Source: Dongia rigui
GTDB lineage: Bacteria > Pseudomonadota > Alphaproteobacteria > Dongiales > Dongiaceae
NCBI RefSeq assembly: GCF_034044635.1
Contig: NZ_JAXCLX010000002.1
Location: 558,001 to 622,000 of the forward strand
Length of the DNA stretch: 64,000 nucleotides
Reading direction: 5' to 3'
Shown: one piece after another, positions 36,104-44,293 of the stretch
How the letters are laid out: every line of letters begins with the position of its first letter
How positions within the stretch are numbered: the first letter of the stretch is position 1
Notes under the pieces: generated by a model
Seen by the model: the letters and a program-made list of their open reading frames with translations, nothing else
Told to the model about the DNA's origin: nothing
Database searches by the model: none
Program-made: the position numbers and the translations under genes

Positions 36104-36517
36104 TTAGGCATCACCTTCTTCATCGGACGACGCGTCTGTCGCGTCGTAATGTGGGCTGTTGAAGATGGGCTGTTCTTTAGGCTGTTTAGATTGGCTGTTA
36201 TCTACGGCGACACGCAGATGTCGCTTTGGAATGTCCCGCATGTCGTTTTCAGGTCGCCGCCTTGTCGCTTTGTCCAGGACACCAGACGTCGTTATTGAAG
36301 GCACAAATCGAGAGAGGGAAACGACGTCTCGTGGCGTGTTTGGATTCGAAGGTGCGACGATGTTAACGACGGGTCGTGCCGCTTCTGTAAATCGCGGTGC
36401 GACTATGTGTACGACAGTCCGTGTCGTTTCTAAGGGCCGGGGCGCGACTATGTGTATGACAGTCCGTGTCGTTTTCGATGAGGATAGGACCTCAGGAGAT
36501 TTGGTATCGTCTTTCAT
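36104..36517 (-). CDS. Repeat-containing protein of unknown function
   Basis: A 137-residue protein whose first half contains three copies of a 15-residue unit around VxxIVAP (residues 17-27, 31-42, 47-56) plus a degenerate fourth. At DNA level two 31-base copies (36399-36429 and 36444-36474) differ by one base, with a 45-base period, so the expansion looks recent. The second half is polar and acidic at its end. Its start overlaps the helix-turn-helix gene by four bases. Confidence 0.55.
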   Translation of the reverse strand: MKDDTKSPEVLSSSKTTRTVIHIVAPRPLETTRTVVHIVAPRFTEAARPVVNIVAPSNPNTPRDVVSLSRFVPSITTSGVLDKATRRRPENDMRDIPKRHLRVAVDNSQSKQPKEQPIFNSPHYDATDASSDEEGDA

Positions 36518-36888
36518 GTTTCCGTGTCTTCGTGTCCTTGTGAACTTCCAAGCTGGTCGGCGGACGCGTCAGCATCTGAATGGGGGCGGACTTCGGCATC
36601 ATCCACCTCTGGATAGAGGACGGATAAGAACCGCCTTCGATAACCTAGAGAGGTATCGAACCCCTGTTCTTTGCGAAGATAACCGAGATCGATAAGCCGC
36701 TTGACGTGACGCTGAATTGATCGCCGATGCAAACCAAGATCTTGAGCAAGGCGCTCGGTGGATACCCAGCAAGTTCCCTTGCGATTGACGTAGATCGCTA
36801 TGGCACACAGGGCACGCAGGTCATCACCACTCAATCGACGATCGGATACGGCGGCTGCAGGAAGACGGGCGAAACGGCCCGTCATCAC
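36514..36888 (-). CDS. Helix-turn-helix protein, replication-initiator-like
   Basis: A 124-residue protein with a winged helix of the type found in phage and satellite replication proteins: CWVSTERLAQDLGLHRRSIQ, then RHVKRLIDLGYLRKEQG. It overlaps both neighbours by four bases (ATGA), showing tight coupling between the AlpA-like gene and the repeat protein. A replication or regulatory role is inferred. Confidence 0.65.
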   Translation of the reverse strand: MMTGRFARLPAAAVSDRRLSGDDLRALCAIAIYVNRKGTCWVSTERLAQDLGLHRRSIQRHVKRLIDLGYLRKEQGFDTSLGYRRRFLSVLYPEVDDAEVRPHSDADASADQLGSSQGHEDTET

Positions 36889-37139
36889 AGAGCCCCCTTG
36901 ACCTTGTCGTTCGGGTGGATGCCTTCGGCCTTGTCGACAGTACTTTGTAACGACTGTGCGTTGTTCAGGCGTGACCTAACCCAAATATCAACTTCGTCCG
37001 CATTGAATGCGACGCTGTTCGGGCCAAGTCGGATGCTGGCGGGAAAGCCATTGGCACGCTGCCAACGAGCAAGCGTGACGCGATTTGTAACAATCTTTCT
37101 TGCGACCAAATCTGGATATCGGTAAAGGCGCATCGCCAT
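36885..37139 (-). CDS. AlpA-like excisionase/regulator
   Basis: An 84-residue protein. RYPDLVARKIVTNRVTLARWQR, then ANGFPASIRLGPNSVAFNADEVDIWVRSRL, is the AlpA/prophage regulator pattern of a MerR-type helix-turn-helix and a wing ending in a W-containing helix. AlpA proteins switch integrase or satellite genes. It is the first small gene after the 188-residue gene. Confidence 0.72.
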   Translation of the reverse strand: MAMRLYRYPDLVARKIVTNRVTLARWQRANGFPASIRLGPNSVAFNADEVDIWVRSRLNNAQSLQSTVDKAEGIHPNDKVKGAL

Positions 37140-37228
37140 CCTCCATGTTTAAAGATGGCTAACCATGCAGCTTCGAATGTGGGGGAAATATCCCCTCCCA
37201 GGAGTGCTTAATGCGCCTCTATTTCGCC

Positions 37229-37795
37229 TCACACCTTCCTGCGGCGAAAGAAGCGTCTTTCGGTAAAGTAGTCGACATAAAGATCCACATCCCACTGCCA
37301 CCGATCCCGTACTTCGGCCGGTGCCGTGGACAGATAGGCGGCTCCTTCCGCGTGATACCGCCTGGCTGTTGCGGGTGAGGTCAGGTAAAGCGTTCCGTCG
37401 GGATCTTGCCCCCCAGAAATCTTCCACCCACGGCCCGACCTTCTTGGAAGGCTTTTGAACTTGTTATCGATGCTTCCTTTGATGGTTATCGTCGGGTCTT
37501 TGCGTTTGTCCAATTGCCACTGAACTTCTACAGCCCGCCAAGCCAAGAGTTTGCCGGGACCTCCCCATTTAGAAGGACGGCCTGCCGGCTTGGTTTCAAC
37601 TACGCGGAGCTTCCAGATTTTGGCCTGAAGTGCTGCGACCAGAGAGACGACGCGATGCTCCCGGTCGTCAGAAATCAATTGTGCCAGCGATCTGGTTAGT
37701 TCGTCAGGAGCCTTCAGTGCTTCGGAAAGCGCAACTTGGTCCAGAATGAGAATGCGTCGTCTTTTCGTCATCGGGTGCGCACCAGTTTCTGCCAA
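37229..37795 (-). CDS. Hypothetical protein beside the integrase
   Basis: A 188-residue basic protein (or 180 residues from the Met at 37771) with a predicted helical N-terminal part and a C-terminal WQWDVDLYVDYFTERRFFRR. It begins 19 bases after the integrase stop on the same strand, so the two are probably cotranscribed. No family recognised. Confidence 0.55.
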   Translation of the reverse strand: MAETGAHPMTKRRRILILDQVALSEALKAPDELTRSLAQLISDDREHRVVSLVAALQAKIWKLRVVETKPAGRPSKWGGPGKLLAWRAVEVQWQLDKRKDPTITIKGSIDNKFKSLPRRSGRGWKISGGQDPDGTLYLTSPATARRYHAEGAAYLSTAPAEVRDRWQWDVDLYVDYFTERRFFRRRKV

Positions 37796-37814
37796 GTTGT
37801 CGCGGCGATCGGAA

Positions 37815-39065
37815 TTATGAGGCCTTCCGCGTCAACGACGTGACGTTGGATATTGGCGAAATGAGATTTGAGACGTGATTTGCCCACGCGTCAAAAGCAT
37901 GGCGCTTTTCGTCTTCATACTCGAAAACGTCGTAGACGCGCTGGATGCCTCCTGGCACATGAGCTATACACCGCTCGGCAATGTGAGGCTCGATCCTAAG
38001 GCGCGAGAGGCCGCTGCGGAAGGTCCGGCGCAGGTCGTGCAAGCGCCAGTCCAGCATTGGTTTGGCTTCGGGGTTGGTCTCCTGGCGAGCCGCTAGGATC
38101 GCGACATCTAGCTGGATCTTCAATTTATTGAATCCACTAATCGGCGCATCGCCGCGGCGGCCGGTGCTGAACACATAGGTTGGCGTACTTTCGAGCGCAG
38201 CCACATCGTCGAGCACACCCAGCGCAAACCGAGATAGCGGGACTACATGGGCCTGCCTAGCCTTCATGCGCTGGGGCGGAAGGACCCAAAGATTGCGGTC
38301 TCGATCGATCTCGACATGCCTCATGTCCGAGACTTCCCGTCGGCGCTGGCCGGTGAGGAGCAAAAGGCGCACAAAACCCTGGAAGGCGTTGGCCAGCTTT
38401 TCGGTCGCCTGCCATACCTCCCTCAGCTCGGCATCGGTCAGGATCCTCTGACGATCGGCTTCCGGGAGCATCTTGATCCGGGCGGCGACGTTGGCGTCCA
38501 GCAGCTCGCGGTCCAGAGCGAAATTCAGCATATGCCGGATCAGTGCAAGCCGGCGGTTCCGAGCATAGACACCCTTCTCGGCCTCGATCTGGTCGAGAAG
38601 GGCCATGACCTTGCCTCGGGATAAGTCCCGAATGGGCGTGTTTTTCCAGGCCGGATTAAGATCGGCCTCAATGCCGTGATCCCAGAGGCCCTGGCCGGAG
38701 CTGATCTTGTCCAGGTGAGAGGTCTTGTAGGTCTCAGCAAACACCGCGAATGTGTCCGCTCGGCGCTTGGCCTCTTGGGCGATCTGTCGGGCGGCTACAT
38801 GCCGGGGGTCCTGGCCCGTCTCGACCAGCTGCAATCGGTCCCTGGCATCCGCCCGGGCTTCAGCCAGGCTTTTCGCCGGGTACCTGCCGATCACATCCCG
38901 CACCAGCTTGCCGTCTATCCGGTAAAATACAAACCAGCTGGCGGCTCCGGTCGACGAGAGCCGGATGCCGAAGGCGGGGAGCGTGAGGTCGAAATAGTCG
39001 ATTCGGCCGTCGGCCGGTGCCTTGAGGCTCTTTAGGGTGAGCTCAGTCAGCTTTTTACGCGGCAT
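37815..39065 (-). CDS. int: P4-type tyrosine integrase
   Basis: A 416-residue integrase with an N-terminal DUF4102 domain (LTLKSLKAPADGRIDYFDLT) and a C-terminal catalytic domain. Active-site parts seen are Arg in LLTGQRRREVSDM, His-x-x-Arg in LHDLRRTF, His in CIAHVPGG and the nucleophile Tyr in RVYDVFEYEDEKRHAF. It lies 173 bases from attR and should catalyse insertion at tRNA-Pro. Confidence 0.93.
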   Translation of the reverse strand: MPRKKLTELTLKSLKAPADGRIDYFDLTLPAFGIRLSSTGAASWFVFYRIDGKLVRDVIGRYPAKSLAEARADARDRLQLVETGQDPRHVAARQIAQEAKRRADTFAVFAETYKTSHLDKISSGQGLWDHGIEADLNPAWKNTPIRDLSRGKVMALLDQIEAEKGVYARNRRLALIRHMLNFALDRELLDANVAARIKMLPEADRQRILTDAELREVWQATEKLANAFQGFVRLLLLTGQRRREVSDMRHVEIDRDRNLWVLPPQRMKARQAHVVPLSRFALGVLDDVAALESTPTYVFSTGRRGDAPISGFNKLKIQLDVAILAARQETNPEAKPMLDWRLHDLRRTFRSGLSRLRIEPHIAERCIAHVPGGIQRVYDVFEYEDEKRHAFDAWANHVSNLISPISNVTSLTRKAS

Positions 39066-39238
39066 CTCGTGGTCTCCGGCCTAGCTTCTGGGTAACGCCA
39101 GGACAACACGGAGGGGTGTTTTCTGGCGTTCCATCCTGTTAGCTAAAGATATGGCTGACCTTGAGGAAAGCAAGGCGTAATGGGCATAACTCGTGGTTTC
39201 GCGTTATCTCCTGTTACTTGCTGTAACAGGTATTTTCG

Positions 39239-39288
39239 AGACTGGGGGTCTAGGGGTCGCAGGTTCAAATCCTGTCGCTCCGACCATT
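39239..39288 (+). repeat. attR: right 50-bp attachment repeat
   Basis: Identical over 50 bases to 28237-28286. This is the displaced original 3' piece of tRNA-Pro. It ends the element; it is not a functional tRNA because the 5' half is missing. Confidence 0.93.
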
Positions 39289-39648
39289 TATTTTCCGAGA
39301 AAATCAAACTGTTAAAGAATCTCTGTAGGGGGGTCGCTAGCCGAGTTCGATGCGACTGTGCGTGAACTATGAGCGGGCCAAGGATTTCTATACGGCGACT
39401 GGGGCCTGGGGTCGCGAAAGAGATGGCGTTCATTTCCCAGCCCAGAGACGGGTCCTGATTTTAATTCTAATAGCCGGTACGCGCGGAGATTGCGTTGGCC
39501 GGAGGGCGCGTTAGGCTTTGTAGAGTTGGAGAATCATCGCCAACGGATACCGATGGGACGACGGCGAAATTGGATAAATTGCCCGTTCAATTAATGTTCA
39601 CATCGAAGTGTGTTGCCGGTAGTTGCAATATAATGCAAGGTTGCCTAC
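39289..39648. promoter_or_regulatory. Non-coding stretch right of the element with an operator-like promoter
   Basis: No gene is seen in the first 300 bases. At its end, TATAAT (39629-39634) lies inside the inverted repeat TTGCA-ATATAA-TGCAA (39623-39638), 15 bases before the ATG at 39649. The arms match those at 28611-28623. This would suit an autorepressed toxin-antitoxin promoter, but no good -35 is present and the predicted leader would be very short. Confidence 0.45.
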
Positions 39649-40077
39649 ATGTCGGTTAAGCGAAAAAGCCTTGCTACGGTCTTTTCCTCAGCAAACGACG
39701 GTACCAACCGAAACGTCTTGATGACGGAGAAATGTAAAGCCGAATTCGATGGTATCGGTGATGTAAGAACGCGTGCTTTCCTCCGTGCAACGATGGGAAA
39801 GTTTGCGCGCGCCATCACCAGTCAGGATGAGCCCAGAGAGAAAAAGTTCAAGCGCTTGGGTAGGCATCCCACGGGCGGCAAGTGCGGTGAACGAGTGATT
39901 TGCGAGTTCAAGAAGGATGTGTATCGAATTTATGGCGTTGAGGAGGTGGTTGATGGGGTGGCTTCGATTATCTTGACGCTTGCCTCGAGTAGTGGGAAGG
40001 GCGGGGCCGGGGGCCGTCAGCACATCGATATCAGGACAGCGGCTGAGAGATTTGGGAGTTGGTATGATGGGAAATGA
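39649..40077 (+). CDS. Possible RelE/HigB-like protein, first gene of a cassette
   Basis: A 142-residue basic protein. The middle part, FKRLGRHPTGGKCGERVICEF, then KKDVYRIYGVEEV and a C-terminal IDIRTAAERFGSWY, resembles the core of phage-derived RelE/HigB toxins (Gp49 type), although the N-terminal 60 residues are unusual. The following gene encodes an XRE regulator and overlaps by 14 bases, the toxin-first order of HigBA-like modules. Confidence 0.5.
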   Translation: MSVKRKSLATVFSSANDGTNRNVLMTEKCKAEFDGIGDVRTRAFLRATMGKFARAITSQDEPREKKFKRLGRHPTGGKCGERVICEFKKDVYRIYGVEEVVDGVASIILTLASSSGKGGAGGRQHIDIRTAAERFGSWYDGK

Positions 40078-40582
40078 GGTCGGGGTGACTGGGGTGACGT
40101 TTGGCAACGAACGCGTCACCGTGGAGTCGGCAAGTCATGAGGAAAAGGTCGATATCCTTTTTGCCGAATATGTCAGCGACATGATCCATGCAATCGAGCG
40201 TGTCATGGCGGAGAGTGGCATCACACGCGCGAAGATGGCAAAGCTTCTTAAGAAGAGCGCTTCGACAATCTCGCGCCAGCTTGATGGCGAAGCCAATCTG
40301 AGTGCACGAACTATTTGCGAATACATGGCCGCATTGGGTGATCGTCCCCTAGCGAGCACAGCGAAGTACGAGAAACTGGTCGCGAACAGGACTGCTCAGG
40401 ATGTGATTTACGCGGCTAAGGATGGCCACAATTACGCAATCCTAATTGGATCTGGCGCGTCAAAGGCAAAGGCCCTTTCCGCTGGGAGCGCTGGTTCAAA
40501 TGCAACCAATTGGAACTTGTGGTCGACGTATGTGGTCCCTAGTCGAGACATGACGGCTTCTCTACCTACACTACGAAAGTGA
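40064..40582 (+). CDS. XRE-type helix-turn-helix regulator, possible antitoxin
   Basis: A 172-residue protein. The HTH is ITRAKMAKLLKKSASTISRQ followed by LDGEANLSARTICEYMAALG, typical of antitoxin regulators. The C-terminal 80 residues (DVIYAAKDGHNYAILIGSG) are not recognised. The start is ATG 40064 or 40067 within the preceding gene. It likely binds the inverted repeat upstream of 39649 if this is a toxin-antitoxin pair. Confidence 0.65.
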   Translation: MMGNEVGVTGVTFGNERVTVESASHEEKVDILFAEYVSDMIHAIERVMAESGITRAKMAKLLKKSASTISRQLDGEANLSARTICEYMAALGDRPLASTAKYEKLVANRTAQDVIYAAKDGHNYAILIGSGASKAKALSAGSAGSNATNWNLWSTYVVPSRDMTASLPTLRK

Positions 40583-40587
40583 TACGC

Positions 40588-41118
40588 ATGAAGTACCGCT
40601 TGGGTACGCTAACAATCTGTGACGATGTGCGTCTTGAGATTAATGGCAAGGAGACCATTGTTGGGCTCTACAACAATGTCCTTGTAGTTCCCTCCGTCCC
40701 TCACCGTATGCTGAAACTGTGCTTCCGATTACCGTTGTTTCTAGCCGAACCGGTTTCGAGCAAAGCTAAATTCGAAGTTTTCTCACCGTCCGGCAAGGTT
40801 ATGCTATCAGCTGAGGGCGATATTGAAGTCAAGACTATCGAAGAAGAGTCACCGGCACCATTTACCATCGCCGTGGGCAACGCACTGCTCCCTGAGTTCG
40901 GAACGTACCACGTGAAATTCATAATTGGGCCGGGCAAACCTAAACGTGTCGCCAGTTTTCTGGTGCGACAACCGAGGCCTGGGGATCCGATTGTCGAACT
41001 TGGCCCTGTTTTCTTAGGGGCGCCAAATGCTGCTGTCCCAGAACCGTCCAAACCGGCCCAGTCTGTTAAGAAAACTAAGACTGCAAAATCATCAAATCCG
41101 ACCCGACGGAAGTCCTGA
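40588..41118 (+). CDS. DUF6941-like protein
   Basis: A 176-residue protein with an N-terminal pattern LGTLTICDDVRLEINGKETIVG-like (YRLGTLTICDDVRLEINGK) and a beta-rich core (LPLFLAEPVSSKAKFEVFSP), which fits DUF6941, a family of small beta-sandwich proteins on accessory DNA. The C-terminal 40 residues are Pro/Lys-rich and probably unstructured. GTG 40579 overlapping the XRE stop is an alternative start. Unknown role, possibly a third component of the cassette. Confidence 0.6.
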   Translation: MKYRLGTLTICDDVRLEINGKETIVGLYNNVLVVPSVPHRMLKLCFRLPLFLAEPVSSKAKFEVFSPSGKVMLSAEGDIEVKTIEEESPAPFTIAVGNALLPEFGTYHVKFIIGPGKPKRVASFLVRQPRPGDPIVELGPVFLGAPNAAVPEPSKPAQSVKKTKTAKSSNPTRRKS

Positions 41119-41236
41119 TTTTGTCCTACCATCTGTGCTCATGACGACCGCAACCAACATCACGCGCCGTGCGAAGTAGTCGGGTGATCAGCGCGGCGAT
41201 GAGGTTGACCTCACGTTAGGGGCGCAGATCCCAATC

Positions 41237-41470
41237 TCAGCCAACGGGCTCGAACCGGTGGATCATCGAGTTGCTGATGTCGCCAATGCGGTCAACGAGT
41301 TTTGTGCCCGCGACTCCCAGTAGGGCTTCCACGTGCTCGCCCGCAACGTCGATCGTGGCTTCATGCCGATCTTCACTAGAGAGTTCATGATCTACCCGAC
41401 GCTCCGCCAGCAATGAGGCGACAATGGCCTCCAATGCCACGATGCGGCTCTTTAAGTCATTGCTATCCAT
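41237..41470 (-). CDS. Small coiled-coil-like protein
   Basis: A 77-residue protein beginning MDSNDLKSRIVALEAIVASL and ending SNSMIHRFEPVG. A helix with heptad spacing covers residues 5-30. The ribosome binding site GGAG is about 9 bases before the start. It belongs to a type of small protein seen near mobile DNA; function unknown. Confidence 0.5.
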   Translation of the reverse strand: MDSNDLKSRIVALEAIVASLLAERRVDHELSSEDRHEATIDVAGEHVEALLGVAGTKLVDRIGDISNSMIHRFEPVG

Positions 41471-41614
41471 TTTCGGAGTCTCCGTTTGAGAATTGAAGCT
41501 ATGCTGAAATTACCATCAAAATCCGAATCAGATCGCGATTCCTGGGGGCCAAGGCTTACGCACGATGGCGATAGCTGCATCATCGTGAACCTTCACTTTG
41601 AAGGTGAATAGGTC

Positions 41615-42268
41615 TTGAGTGCCATCTACACCGTCTACGGAGCCATTGGCTCCGGGTCTGTGCCGATTGAGGCGGCCCTCAGCCTGATCGGGTTGCCTTA
41701 TCGCGTTGAGGATCACGCGCCTTGGGAAGGTGCTGCGCGGGCAAGCGACCTGACGCGCATCAATCCGCTGCTTCAGGTGCCGGCCTTGGCGCTGCCGTCG
41801 GGCGAGATCATGACGGAGAGTGCGGCGATCCTGATCTGGCTCGCCGATGCTTTCCCTCAAGCGCGGTTGGCGCCGGCGGTGACTGACTTGGCGCGGCCGG
41901 CATTCTTGCGTTGGATGAATTTCGTCTCCTCGGCGATCTATGCGCTCTATTGGATCTCGGATAATCCGGCGCGGGTCGTTGATCGTGCGGAGGATCATGA
42001 ATCCGCCAAGGCGCACATCTATGACCGCATCGCGCATTGCTGGGGTGTGATGGGGGCGCAAGTGAAGCCCGGCCGGTATCTTCTTGGTGACGATCTCTCC
42101 GTGCTCGATCTTTACGTGGCCACGGCCTCGCGCTGGTCGCCTGGGCGGCGGCGTTTTGATGAGGTGGCACCCGGGCTGGCGGAAGCCGTGCGGCGCACGG
42201 ATTCCGATCCGCGCTTGGCGACGTTCTGGGCCGAGCGCTTTCCGTTTGTGGATGGCTGGCAGAGCTGA
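41615..42268 (+). CDS. Glutathione S-transferase family protein
   Basis: A 217-residue protein with a thioredoxin-fold N-terminus (IYTVYGAIGSGSVPIEAAL) and the glutathione-site loop INPLLQVPALALPSGEIMTESAAIL. The all-helical C-terminal domain carries LGDDLSVLDLYVA, the N-capping box. Start is TTG at 41615 after AGGTGAATAGG. The active-site residue is probably Ser. The substrate is unknown. Confidence 0.85.
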   Translation: MSAIYTVYGAIGSGSVPIEAALSLIGLPYRVEDHAPWEGAARASDLTRINPLLQVPALALPSGEIMTESAAILIWLADAFPQARLAPAVTDLARPAFLRWMNFVSSAIYALYWISDNPARVVDRAEDHESAKAHIYDRIAHCWGVMGAQVKPGRYLLGDDLSVLDLYVATASRWSPGRRRFDEVAPGLAEAVRRTDSDPRLATFWAERFPFVDGWQS

Positions 42269-42429
42269 CGCGCCACGCCCCCACAGGGGCATGCCGTGAA
42301 CCCGTAGATTACCTTTACCTATCTCGAACCCAGGGAAATAGTATTTTCTGATCGGTACGGGCGCTGCTAGATCTTTCCTCCAGTCGGTTGCACGGTCCGG
42401 CATGTCGGACGAAGGAAGAGGCTGGTTCT

Positions 42430-43692
42430 ATGCAGGTTGAGAAGGTGGACACGCTGGTCGTTGGCGGTGGTCAGGCGGGCCTCGCCATGAGCGAGCATTT
42501 GAGCAAGAGCGGTCTTTCGCATGTGGTGCTCGAGCGGCATCGCATTGCCGAGCGCTGGCGCTCCGAGCGCTGGGATTCGCTGGTGGCCAATGGTCCGGCC
42601 TGGCACGACCGTTTTCCGGGCATGGAATTCCCCGTCACCGGGCCGGATGGTTTTCCATCCAAGGAAGAAGTCGCGGATTACTTCGCGGCCTATGCCAAGA
42701 TGATCGCCGCCCCCATTCGCTGTGGTGTCGACGTGAAGCGCGTGGAGAAGAACGCGGGCCGGCCGGGTTTTCGCATCGAGACGAGCCAGGGTGTGTTCGA
42801 GGCCAACAACGTCGTGGCCGCGACCGGCCCGTTCCAGGTGCCGATCATTCCTGCCATGGTCCCGGCTGAGACAGGGATCGTGCAGATCCACTCCAGCGCC
42901 TATCGCAACCCGGCGCAGATGCCGACGGGTGCCATTCTGGTGGTCGGTGCGGGCTCGTCCGGCGTGCAGATCGCCGATGAACTGGCGCGCGCCGGCCGGC
43001 AGGTGTTTCTCTCCGTCGGCCCGCATGACCGGCCGCCGCGCGCCTATCGGGGGCGGGATTTCTGCTGGTGGCTGGGCGTTCTCGGCAAATGGGATCTCGA
43101 GACTCGCGGCCCCGGCATGGAGCATGTCACCATTGCGGTGAGCGGTGCCCATGGCGGCTACACGATCGATTTTCGCCGCCTTGCAGCACTCGGCGTGACG
43201 CTGGTCGGGAGGACGCAGAGTTGCGAAGCGGGCGTGATGCGTTTCGCCGGCGATCTGGTGGCGAATGTCGCCAAGGGCGATGCCAATTATCTGTCGGTGC
43301 TGGACGAGGCCGACGCCTTCATCGCGGCCAACGGCCTTGACCTGCCACCCGAGCCAGAGGCGCGCAAGATCGATCCGGATCCGGCTTGCATGACGCATCC
43401 GATCCGTGAACTTAATCTTGCCGAGGCAGGTGTCACGTCGATCATCTGGGCGACGGGCTTCTCCGCCGATTACAGCTGGATGAAGGTCGATACCTTCGAC
43501 GAGAAGGGGAAGCCGAAGCATCAGCGCGGTGTGTCGGAAGTGCCGGGCATCTACTTCCTTGGCCTGCCATGGCAGTCAAGGCGTGGATCGAGCTTCATCT
43601 GGGGCGTTTGGCACGATGCAAAGTATCTGGCCGACCGCATCGCGACCCGCCACAAATACATGGAATATCACCGCACCTCGGCAGCTTTGTGA
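42430..43692 (+). CDS. Flavin-containing monooxygenase-like oxidoreductase
   Basis: A 420-residue FAD/NAD(P)H enzyme. FAD motif LVVGGGQAGLAMSEHL at the N-terminus, a central NAD(P)-binding motif VVGAGSSGVQIADELARAG and the late WATGFSADYSWM with GIYFLGLPW are present. The RWDSLVANGPAWHDRFPG region replaces the typical FxGxxxHxxxY motif, so it is closer to CzcO-like oxidoreductases. The substrate is unknown. Confidence 0.85.
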   Translation: MQVEKVDTLVVGGGQAGLAMSEHLSKSGLSHVVLERHRIAERWRSERWDSLVANGPAWHDRFPGMEFPVTGPDGFPSKEEVADYFAAYAKMIAAPIRCGVDVKRVEKNAGRPGFRIETSQGVFEANNVVAATGPFQVPIIPAMVPAETGIVQIHSSAYRNPAQMPTGAILVVGAGSSGVQIADELARAGRQVFLSVGPHDRPPRAYRGRDFCWWLGVLGKWDLETRGPGMEHVTIAVSGAHGGYTIDFRRLAALGVTLVGRTQSCEAGVMRFAGDLVANVAKGDANYLSVLDEADAFIAANGLDLPPEPEARKIDPDPACMTHPIRELNLAEAGVTSIIWATGFSADYSWMKVDTFDEKGKPKHQRGVSEVPGIYFLGLPWQSRRGSSFIWGVWHDAKYLADRIATRHKYMEYHRTSAAL

Positions 43693-43770
43693 CCGCGGGC
43701 CTATCAAGCAAGGCCCGCCGACGCAGCCGATACGCCGCTGCGAAATCGTCCCTCTGGCTCAGTCCCAGCG

Positions 43771-43857
43771 TCAGGTCACCTGACGCAGGAAAACCAGCGC
43801 CGCGACGACCAGGAAAATCAGGATCGGCAGCACGATCGGTGAGGTGAAGTACTTCAT
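43771..43857 (-). CDS. 28-residue single-membrane-segment protein
   Basis: A very short gene with the product MKYFTSPIVLPILIFLVVAA followed by LVFLRQVT. GGAGAG lies about 9 bases upstream of the ATG, and the product is a clean transmembrane helix with a short charged end. The frame runs on upstream to 43971 but only this part looks real. Unknown function. Confidence 0.5.
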   Translation of the reverse strand: MKYFTSPIVLPILIFLVVAALVFLRQVT

Positions 43858-44038
43858 GCCATTTTCTCTCCGGACAAGGGGGGCCTGACGCTGCCGGCAG
43901 GCGGAATGCATGAGGGGTGCCGGCACAAGCAGTCTCGTGGGCCAAAGAGCCGTCGCTTGTCCGGCGCCCACATCGCCTCGCCATCGCTTCCGATAGCATC
44001 AGTCCCGGCCGGCGGATGATGCCGGCGCGTCGATGTCG

Positions 44039-44293
44039 CTATTTGGTCCTGGTAGCCTTTTTGGCGGGGGCTGCCAGCTTGGCGGCCAGTGCTTGCTGCG
44101 CCACCTCGCGGTCGCCGGCTTCCTTTGCCAAGCGGGTCGCGCGGAGCTGCGCGGTCCTTTCAGCAAAGACGGCGCTTTCCTTTGCCTTCTCGTTCAGCAT
44201 TTCCTGCTCACGGTGCCGCTCGCGATTGCGTGTCTCGCGCGCAATGCGCTGCGATTCCTCAACCTGTCGGGACAATGGTTGGCGGGTGATCAC
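44039..44293 (-). CDS. Small charged helical protein
   Basis: An 84-residue protein starting with GTG (VITRQPLSRQVEESQRIARE), rich in Arg, Glu and Ala and probably a long helix, ending in an Ala/Lys tail. GGAG is 7 bases before the start. No family recognised. Confidence 0.5.
   Translation of the reverse strand: MITRQPLSRQVEESQRIARETRNRERHREQEMLNEKAKESAVFAERTAQLRATRLAKEAGDREVAQQALAAKLAAPAKKATRTK

Larger units (their letters stand above)
28237..39288. mobile_element. Integrated element at tRNA-Pro, about 11.0 kb, probable phage satellite with defence cargo
   Basis: The element is bounded by 50-bp direct repeats of the tRNA 3' part, and a P4-type tyrosine integrase lies next to the right end. 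Minus-strand genes (37815 down to 33679) include integrase, AlpA-like, helix-turn-helix, putative small terminase and major capsid genes. Plus-strand cargo (28676-33513) includes DprA-like, phosphoribosyltransferase and SIR2-like genes. Portal, prohead protease, large terminase, tail and lysis genes were not found, so it cannot form particles alone. Codon use and base content look less GC-rich than the flanks. Confidence 0.9.

Noticed and set aside
39143-39433. Minus-strand reading frame across attR encoding a peptide with [15 protein letters not shown]
   Set aside because: The segment is the antisense translation of the tRNA-Pro 3' part and flanks. Such peptides recur in annotations wherever an element sits in this tRNA, and are not real proteins.
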